In this document: positions 1 through 4,673 of the stretch, one piece after another
Layout of the letters: every line of letters begins with the position of its first letter
Position numbering within the stretch: the stretch's first letter is position 1
Source: an uncultured Erysipelotrichaceae bacterium
GTDB taxonomy: Bacteria; Bacillota_I; Bacilli_A; RF39; UBA660
NCBI GenBank assembly: GCA_902766545.1
Contig: CACXEC010000077.1
Location: 1 to 7,855, forward strand
DNA length: 7,855 nt
Reading direction: 5' to 3'
Translations under genes and position numbers: made by a program
Notes under the pieces: model-generated
What the model was told of the DNA's origin: nothing
Database searches by the model: none
Seen by the model: only the letters and a program-made list of their open reading frames with translations

Positions 1-1139
1 ATATTATTCCTCAAGAAGAGAAAGTAGTAAAAGAATTATTTAGTCTATATGCAATTAATAATTATTCAATAACAAAAATAGTAAAAATATTTAATAATAA
101 TGAAATAAAAACTCGCCAAAATAAAAAATGGTGTACCTCGACACTATCAAGGATGCTTAAAAATCCTAAATATAAAGGATATTACTGTGCAAAAAAAGCA
201 GAAATAGTCGATTATATGACAAAAAAAGTTAAAATCATTCCTAAAGATGAATGGATATTATATGAAGATAAAATAAAAATACCACCCATTATTGACGAAA
301 ACTTATGGGAAAGAGCAAATAACCGCTTAAATGCAAGCTATAAATTTGGTGATTATCAAAACAATAAAATATTGTATCAAAATAGATATCCCTTATCTGC
401 CAAAATATATTGTGCAATTCATAATGAGGTGTTTCATCGGAGAAAGCAATGCAAAAGTTGCAATGATATTACTTGGCTTTGTGCTAAATACTTACGAGAA
501 GGAAAAAAAGCATGTGATTCTCCCAATATAAGAGAAAGTGAAATATATACTATCTTTGATGATATTCTAAAGGTACTAGAGATTAAAATGACTAATGTAT
601 CAAATATTTTATTAGAACTTTACAAAAGTAATAAAAAGAATGATGATATAAATAATAAGATATCAGAATTAATGATACAAAGAGATAAAATTATAATAAA
701 AAAAGATAAACTACTAGAACTTAACATAGAAGGAAATTTATCTAATAGTGAATTCAATACTAGAAATAATGAATGTAATAGGAAATTATCGATTATTGAT
801 GAAAATATAGTTCTTTTAGAGCAAAGCAATCAAAACTTTGATGAAAACCAAAAGAAAAATAAGAAACTTGAAAAGATAATTCATAAAAAAATCAAAGATT
901 CAAAATCTAAAAATAAATTAATTGAATTATTATTAGATAGAATTATTGTTTCAAAGATAAATGACAATAAAGAAAACGTGGAATTAAAGATATATTTAAA
1001 TTTTTCAAAGAGTTTTCTTGAAAAAGAGGCGCCAAATTTAATTACCACTAAAAAAGATTATGAGTTTAAAAGAGGATATAACACTACTGGAACGAGACGA
1101 TATACTATAAAGTATTCAGTAAGCTTAGTTGTATTTTAA
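1..1139 (+). CDS. Large serine recombinase (integrase/resolvase family), C-terminal part
   Basis: The frame is open from the window edge (first full codon at 3), so the gene is 5'-partial and about 378 C-terminal residues are visible; the ATG at 153 is internal. The first ~60 residues match the Recombinase domain of large serine recombinases: IIPQEEKVVKELF, a helix with SITKIVKIFNNN, then KTRQNKKW and the hallmark LKNPKYKGYY. A zinc-ribbon segment follows (visible residues ~135-180: C137, H140, C150, C153, C160, C171, then SPNIRE), then a Lys/Asn/Glu-rich coiled coil (~200-300) and the RIIVSKI-type end. The catalytic Ser domain lies upstream, outside the window. Such enzymes integrate and excise mobile elements at short att sites, usually next to their own gene. 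The gene stops 5 bp from a truncated gene on the other strand, which supports an element end here. The family is secure; the element type is unknown. Confidence 0.93.
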   Translation, partial: IIPQEEKVVKELFSLYAINNYSITKIVKIFNNNEIKTRQNKKWCTSTLSRMLKNPKYKGYYCAKKAEIVDYMTKKVKIIPKDEWILYEDKIKIPPIIDENLWERANNRLNASYKFGDYQNNKILYQNRYPLSAKIYCAIHNEVFHRRKQCKSCNDITWLCAKYLREGKKACDSPNIRESEIYTIFDDILKVLEIKMTNVSNILLELYKSNKKNDDINNKISELMIQRDKIIIKKDKLLELNIEGNLSNSEFNTRNNECNRKLSIIDENIVLLEQSNQNFDENQKKNKKLEKIIHKKIKDSKSKNKLIELLLDRIIVSKINDNKENVELKIYLNFSKSFLEKEAPNLITTKKDYEFKRGYNTTGTRRYTIKYSVSLVVF

Positions 1140-1165
1140 TAAGGCTAGAGAATAATCATTGTTGC
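1130..1165. other. Probable integration boundary (attL/attR) of the serine-recombinase element
   Basis: The recombinase stop (1137-1139) and the stop of the truncated substrate-binding protein gene (1145-1147, reverse strand) are 5 bp apart. Homology of the latter to its family runs through ...FVNLFE-HSAT (about 1160-1180) and then ends in a few unrelated codons (MIIL-stop). Serine integrases commonly leave their att site beside their own 3' end, so the crossover is placed in this interval. No second att copy is in the window, so the core cannot be defined. The boundary position is inference from where homology stops. Confidence 0.55.
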
Positions 1166-1753
1166 ACTATGCTCAAATAGATTGACAAAGTCACCGGCAC
1201 CAGAAATAAAACTACTTGTTAAATTAGCAAAATCTACTGTATCATTAACATTAACATTTGTAATTTTTTCGTTTTTCAAAGCATTATAAAAATTAATTAT
1301 TGGCATGCCACCAGATCTACCAGCTAAAACTTCTTTTTCTTTTAGATTATTTAAAGTGAAATTATCAATTTTTTTCCTTGATACAATAAATTGCCCGTCT
1401 CTTTTAGTAAGACCAGCAAATGATTGAACAAAGTCTTTTTGACCTTCTTTATAAACGTATATTGTTGCTTCGGGACCACAAAATCCTATTTGTACATCAT
1501 CTGATAAAACAGCAGCCACTACATTATTTGCACCACTTGTCAAAATAAGATCAATATCAATTCCTTCTTCTTTGAAAAATCCTTTTTCTATAGCAACATA
1601 AAATGGTGTATAAAAAGCACTATGCGTAACTTCAGCAACTTTTATTGTATTTAAATTAGAACCTTTTTTACTTTTATTTTTGATAAAAAACATACTTATA
1701 AATATCAAAATAAGAATTGTAACAAACAAAATAATTAAATATTTTTTTTTCAA
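1145..1753 (-). pseudogene. ABC transporter substrate-binding protein, NitT/TauT/NMT1-like, 3'-truncated by insertion
   Basis: The product is 202 residues; intact family members are about 320-340. The start is a TTG (1751-1753 on the reverse strand) with a near-perfect Shine-Dalgarno site AGAGGAGG seven bases upstream; a TTG at 1784-1786 in the same frame lacks such a site. The protein begins MKKK plus one hydrophobic segment (~4-24), then the NMT1/SsuA-like core: KVAEVTHSAFYTPFYVAIEKGFF, a stretch with DVQIGFCGPEATIYVY, an AGRSGGMP ligand-loop region, and GAGDFVNLFE. Family members continue with roughly P-x-A-T-x-LEKEG-G and a second lobe; here it ends at HSATMIIL. It would normally bind a small solute (nitrate, sulfonate, or thiamine-precursor type) for an ABC importer; the ligand cannot be told. 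No lipobox cysteine is visible, so a membrane anchor is more likely. The missing second lobe predicts loss of function. Confidence 0.85.
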
Positions 1754-1760
1754 AATAATT

Positions 1761-1768
1761 CCTCCTCT
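1761..1768 (-). promoter_or_regulatory. Shine-Dalgarno site deciding the TTG start
   Basis: On the reverse strand this reads AGAGGAGG, followed by AATTATT and TTG AAA AAA. It fixes the start of the truncated substrate-binding protein at 1753 on a TTG codon rather than the upstream TTG at 1786. Confidence 0.8.
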
Positions 1769-1811
1769 AATAGATAGTGTATTCAATTAAAATAAATTGG
1801 GCATAATATAA

Positions 1812-1840
1812 TTGACATAGTACTTAATATTTTTTATTAA
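1812..1840 (+). promoter_or_regulatory. Possible upstream promoter P2 of the surface operon
   Basis: TTGACA at 1812-1817 is followed after 17 bp by TATTAA at 1835-1840, a weaker match to the -10 consensus (4 of 6). It lies 35 bp upstream of the better promoter and shares its ATAATTGACA decamer. It may be a second start site or a spare -35 box. Confidence 0.35.
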
Positions 1841-1846
1841 AAATAA

Positions 1847-1875
1847 TTGACAGAATTTTTTAAATATTATAAAAT
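1847..1875 (+). promoter_or_regulatory. Sigma-A-type promoter of the surface/SipW operon
   Basis: A perfect -35 TTGACA (1847-1852), a 17-bp spacer and TAAAAT (1870-1875, 5 of 6 to TATAAT) lie just before the first operon gene. Transcription would start near 1881-1884 and leave a leader of about 20 nt. That leader holds the ribosome site AGAGGAG (1889-1895), six bases before the ATG at 1902. An alternative -10, TATAAA at 1868, would have a short 15-bp spacer. Confidence 0.7.
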
Positions 1876-1901
1876 TTTTATAGAAAGTAGAGGAGAATAA
1901 A

Positions 1902-2474
1902 ATGAAAATGAAAAATAAGACACAAAACATTTTAATTATTGCATTATCACTAGTTGTTATTGCAATGTCAATTGGTTTCGCAACCATAGAAAGGAATTTA
2001 CAAGTAAGTGGTACTGTTAATTTAACAGGTAATCAATTTATCGTTCGCTTCCAAGATAATTCTTATCAAGAATCAACTGGAAGTGTAGCAGCTTCAGCTC
2101 ATACATTATCTGGAACAAGTGGAACATATACAGTAACTTTAGATAAACCTGGTGATTTTTATGAATTTACAGGTGTTATTGAAAATGCTGGAGATTTTGA
2201 TGCTGCATTAAAATCTGTTACGCTATCAAATAGTTTAACAACTGAACAACAAAAATATGTTACATATACAGTAACTTATGGTTCAAACACATACACAGCT
2301 ACAACTACAGATATTCAAAATATAACTTTAGCTAAAAAATCAGGACAAAATCCAACAACAGAAAACTTTACTGTTCGTGTAGTATATAATACACCATCAA
2401 ATGAATCTGATTTACTTACTGAAGATATTTCAAATATTACATTAGGCGTAGTATTCCATTTTGAACAAGTGTAG
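1902..2474 (+). CDS. TasA/camelysin-like secreted surface protein with SipW-type signal peptide
   Basis: The product is 190 residues, and the start is set by AGAGGAG six bases upstream. The N-terminus is Lys/Asn-rich, then hydrophobic (about 9-26), ending in MSIGFA with likely cleavage after A27, followed by TIERNLQVSGTVNL. This Y/F-A ... L-x-x-x-GT layout is that of SipW-cognate signals (TasA, TapA, CalY in Bacillus). The mature part is a single beta-rich domain, with DKPGDFYEFTGVIENAGDFDAALKSVTLS resembling the 'PGD ... F ... V-N-G ... DA' strand region of TasA/CalY proteins. There are no cysteines and no LPXTG or transmembrane anchor. It is the first gene of the operon, nearest the promoter, which suits an abundant structural subunit of a fibre or surface layer. 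The class is fairly firm; the exact role (biofilm fibre, metalloprotease-like camelysin or other) is inference. Confidence 0.75.
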   Translation: MKMKNKTQNILIIALSLVVIAMSIGFATIERNLQVSGTVNLTGNQFIVRFQDNSYQESTGSVAASAHTLSGTSGTYTVTLDKPGDFYEFTGVIENAGDFDAALKSVTLSNSLTTEQQKYVTYTVTYGSNTYTATTTDIQNITLAKKSGQNPTTENFTVRVVYNTPSNESDLLTEDISNITLGVVFHFEQV

Positions 2475-2490
2475 AAAATAGAATAAAATA

Positions 2491-3633
2491 ATGAAAAAGA
2501 ACAATAAGTTATTAAGTATATATGAAGTAGTTATATTCCTATTCATATTATTCTATAGATTTATTGTTATTAATAAATTTATCTCATACGCTAACTATAT
2601 TAATATTGCCTTTTGGTTGTTAATATCTATATCTTTAATTATAATTAGAGGATTTCCAAAGGATAAACACTATTTTAAAAAAACGTCACTTAAAATAGTG
2701 TTTATCGTATTGTTAATATACTTTATTGTTACGGGGATTTTAGGACTATTTACCGGCTTTTTTAGAACGGTATATTCACATACTTTTATATCTATTATAA
2801 AAAATGTTACGCCAATTGTAATATATATAATAGTTATTGAAGTGGCAAGATATCTTCTTATAAGGAGAGGCCCAAATAAATTGCATACTGCGATATTGTG
2901 CATATTATTTATTATGCACAATATAAATACTGCTGTAACAAGCATAGATTTTAGTAGTCAAGAAAGTATGTTTCTAATACTATCTTTAATTATAATGCCA
3001 ATTATTAGTCGTGAGTTATTATTTGTCTATATGACAAAAAATATTAGTCTTGCTCCAAGTCTTTTGTACCATATTTTAATGGATACATATACAATGGTAA
3101 TACCAGTACTTCCGGATTTAGGAAACTATATTTCATCAGTATGTTTAGTGTTTATTCCATATGTTATTTATATTCAAATAAAGAGAGGATTAAAACTAAA
3201 AGAAGACTATGCAGGATACGCCAAAAAGACAATTTTAAAAGTAAGTAGTGCAGTTTTATTGATATTCTTTATTATACTAATAATATTAGTTTCCGGTGTA
3301 TTTAAATACAAGATGGTTGCGATTGCATCCGATTCAATGAATCCAGTTTATTATCGTGGGGATGCAGTTGTATATCAAAAAATTAAACCGGATGACGTTC
3401 AAGAGGGTGAAATACTTGCCTTTCAGGTTAACAATCAGTTGGTAACACACAGAGTTGTAAAAATTATTTATAAAGATAATAAGCGACAATTTATTACCAA
3501 GGGAGATAATAATGAAGAAATCGATAGATTTGAAGTAGGAGATAAAAACGTTGTAGGGGTTGTAAAATATGTCGTTAAATATATAGCATTTCCAACTATA
3601 TGGTTTAGCGAATCTACGGAAGAAGTGAACTAA
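2491..3633 (+). CDS. SipW-type signal peptidase I with a fused multi-membrane N-terminal domain
   Basis: The product is 380 residues. The catalytic domain is C-terminal (~250-375): a membrane helix (~250-271), then VAIASDSMNP with the nucleophile Ser282, a GDAVVYQKI strand, LVTHRVV with His320 where ordinary type I enzymes have Lys, and TKGDNNEEID with Asp339/Asp345. Ser-His-Asp is the ER/archaeal/SipW pattern. Residues 1-245 are an unusual extension with about seven hydrophobic segments (roughly 11-28, 33-52, 67-90, 104-123, 133-150, 158-178, 210-231). It contains SRELLF (173-178) and YHILMD (193-198), faintly like CPBP/CAAX-protease motifs but without a clear EExxxR. Typical SipW proteins are about 190 residues. 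It should cleave the two SipW-type signals encoded on either side of it. It starts 16 bp after the previous stop with no clear Shine-Dalgarno, and its end overlaps the next gene (TAATG). Two strong inverted repeats lie inside it. Confidence 0.88.
   Translation: MKKNNKLLSIYEVVIFLFILFYRFIVINKFISYANYINIAFWLLISISLIIIRGFPKDKHYFKKTSLKIVFIVLLIYFIVTGILGLFTGFFRTVYSHTFISIIKNVTPIVIYIIVIEVARYLLIRRGPNKLHTAILCILFIMHNINTAVTSIDFSSQESMFLILSLIIMPIISRELLFVYMTKNISLAPSLLYHILMDTYTMVIPVLPDLGNYISSVCLVFIPYVIYIQIKRGLKLKEDYAGYAKKTILKVSSAVLLIFFIILIILVSGVFKYKMVAIASDSMNPVYYRGDAVVYQKIKPDDVQEGEILAFQVNNQLVTHRVVKIIYKDNKRQFITKGDNNEEIDRFEVGDKNVVGVVKYVVKYIAFPTIWFSESTEEVN
2662..2706. repeat. Perfect 17-bp inverted repeat inside the signal peptidase gene
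   Basis: GATAAACACTATTTTAA (2662-2678) and its exact reverse complement (2690-2706) are separated by 11 nt. In the operon mRNA this would form a long hairpin over codons 58-72, where the protein passes from a Lys-rich loop into a membrane helix. Nothing in the protein sequence requires it, and a 17-bp perfect match at this spacing is very unlikely by chance even in AT-rich DNA. It lacks a following U-run, so it is not a standard terminator. Confidence 0.85.
2893..2924. repeat. Perfect 12-bp inverted repeat inside the signal peptidase gene
   Basis: ATATTGTGCATA (2893-2904) and TATGCACAATAT (2913-2924) are exact complements around an 8-nt loop TTATTTAT. It is the second strong hairpin in the membrane-domain part of the same gene, about 190 bp after the first. 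It has no U-run. Confidence 0.75.
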
Positions 3634-4673
3634 TGAAAGAAAAAAACTTAATAGTAAAATTTTTATTATGGATAGTAGGCATAGTAATACTTTACGTATT
3701 AAGTTTTTTTGCATTAAAAAAAGGATTAAATAACTTTACTCAAGAATACATTTTTTATAAACAGGACAGTGCAATTGATTATAAAGTTTATTTAAAAGAA
3801 AATAACTTCTTCGATACGCCATATTTAGGAAAAGATAAAATATATATTACAACATTAATAGATCATATTGATGTTGACTACAATTATAAAATAAATTTTG
3901 ATAAACCTATGTCAGGATTTTATCGTTACTATGTTAAAGCTATTGTAAGCGCTGATAAAGATAAAGATAGTTCTGGAAACTACTGGCAAAAAGAATATAA
4001 ATTATATGAGTCTGAGTTAACAGAGTATATTGATAAAAACTATATTGCCTTTAATTCAGATACAATAAAATTAGATTATGACTATTTTAATGATATATTG
4101 GTAAAATTTAAAAATTCTTATAAATTATCAATGTATGGTAATTTGAAATTGGTAATTGAAGTAGAAAATATAGCGAATAGTGAGTTAGAGAATAAATATG
4201 AAGTCAATTCCGTTGCAACTTTAGATATTCCACTTACTCAGGCTACAATTGAAATACCAATTAAGTCAGACACCAATAATAAATTTGGAACAGCTGAATC
4301 AAGTATTACATATGATACTAATCCAATATATTTAATAATGAAAATAGCCAGTGGAGTTACATTCTTATGCGCTACAACTTTTCTATTTATACTTGTAACT
4401 AAAATAGTAAGAAGTAGGGAAAAGCCAAGTGCGTATAATAAAACCGTTAGAAAAATTCTAAAAACTTACGACGAAATAATTGTAAATATTAATAACATAA
4501 ATCTATCAGAGTTTAATGTAGTAGATGTAAATGAGTTTAATGAATTAATAGATGCTCATGGAGAAGTAAGGCAACCGATTAATTTTATGGAGACAAGAAA
4601 TGACGCATCATTTATCTTAATTAATGATAAAATGGCTTGGCGCTATAGAATTAAGAAAGGAAAAACCTTATGA
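3633..4673 (+). CDS. Two-pass membrane protein, DUF5305-like, partner of the SipW-type peptidase
   Basis: The product is 346 residues. One N-terminal membrane helix (~9-28) is followed by an outside domain (~30-228) rich in Tyr, Asp and Lys with alternating strands (DYKVYLKENNFFDTPYLG; YITTLIDHIDVDYNYKINF; YRYYVKAIVSADKDKD; ATLDIPLTQATIEIPI), a second helix (~232-255), and a cytoplasmic tail of ~90 residues with KILKTYDEIIV, VNEFNELIDAHGEVRQPI and FILINDKMAWRYRI. The two helices, extracellular strands and tail ending in a short 'D...YRY' strand fit DUF5305 (archaeal and some Firmicutes proteins) as I recall it; this needs a profile search. Start and stop overlap the neighbours (TAATG with the peptidase, ATGA with the large protein), so translation is probably coupled. 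Role unknown; a scaffold or accessory to signal cleavage or surface assembly is inference. Confidence 0.8.
   Translation: MKEKNLIVKFLLWIVGIVILYVLSFFALKKGLNNFTQEYIFYKQDSAIDYKVYLKENNFFDTPYLGKDKIYITTLIDHIDVDYNYKINFDKPMSGFYRYYVKAIVSADKDKDSSGNYWQKEYKLYESELTEYIDKNYIAFNSDTIKLDYDYFNDILVKFKNSYKLSMYGNLKLVIEVENIANSELENKYEVNSVATLDIPLTQATIEIPIKSDTNNKFGTAESSITYDTNPIYLIMKIASGVTFLCATTFLFILVTKIVRSREKPSAYNKTVRKILKTYDEIIVNINNINLSEFNVVDVNEFNELIDAHGEVRQPINFMETRNDASFILINDKMAWRYRIKKGKTL
3640..3710. repeat. Long inverted repeat over the first codons of the DUF5305-like gene
   Basis: AAAAAAACTTAATA (3640-3653) is exactly complementary to 3697-3710. Past one bulged G (3696) the stem continues: GTAAA (3654-3658) with TTTAC (3691-3695). 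This gives a 19-bp stem with one bulge and a 32-nt loop. It begins seven bases after the A of the start codon at 3633, so folding would compete with translation initiation or early elongation. Confidence 0.75.

Noticed and set aside
1..152. Frameshifted or broken recombinase 5' end
   Set aside because: The frame is open to the window edge with good family similarity; it is cut by the window, not by mutation.
331..531. Open frame of 66 codons inside the recombinase
   Set aside because: It lies out of frame within a gene with clear family motifs and has no ribosome site or recognisable product.
620..829. Reverse-strand open frame opposite the recombinase coiled coil
   Set aside because: It is a Leu/Ser/Ile-rich antisense shadow of a Lys/Asn-rich coiled coil, with no independent support.
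1787..1987. Reverse-strand open frame across the operon promoter and first gene start
   Set aside because: It overlaps the promoter and the signal-peptide region of a well-supported gene, and no protein family is recognisable.
2014..2028. Quasi-palindrome CTGTTAA-T-TTAACAG
   Set aside because: The arms are 7 bp around one base and it lies within the first gene's coding sequence; this is too short to separate from chance in AT-rich DNA.
2124..2277. Direct repeat ACATATACAGTAACTT at 2124-2139 and 2262-2277
   Set aside because: Both copies encode the same TYTVT beta-strand in the same frame, so coding repetition explains it better than a mobile or regulatory repeat.
2670..2945. Reverse-strand open frame inside the signal peptidase gene
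   Set aside because: It is a hydrophobic shadow of membrane helices; the coding strand has clear catalytic motifs.
3276..3290. Quasi-palindrome ACTAATA-A-TATTAGT
   Set aside because: It is a short AT-only-type symmetry over a run of Ile/Leu codons in a membrane helix, so chance is likely.
3334..3714. Reverse-strand open frame across the peptidase/DUF5305-like junction
   Set aside because: It is antisense to the catalytic domain and has no family match.
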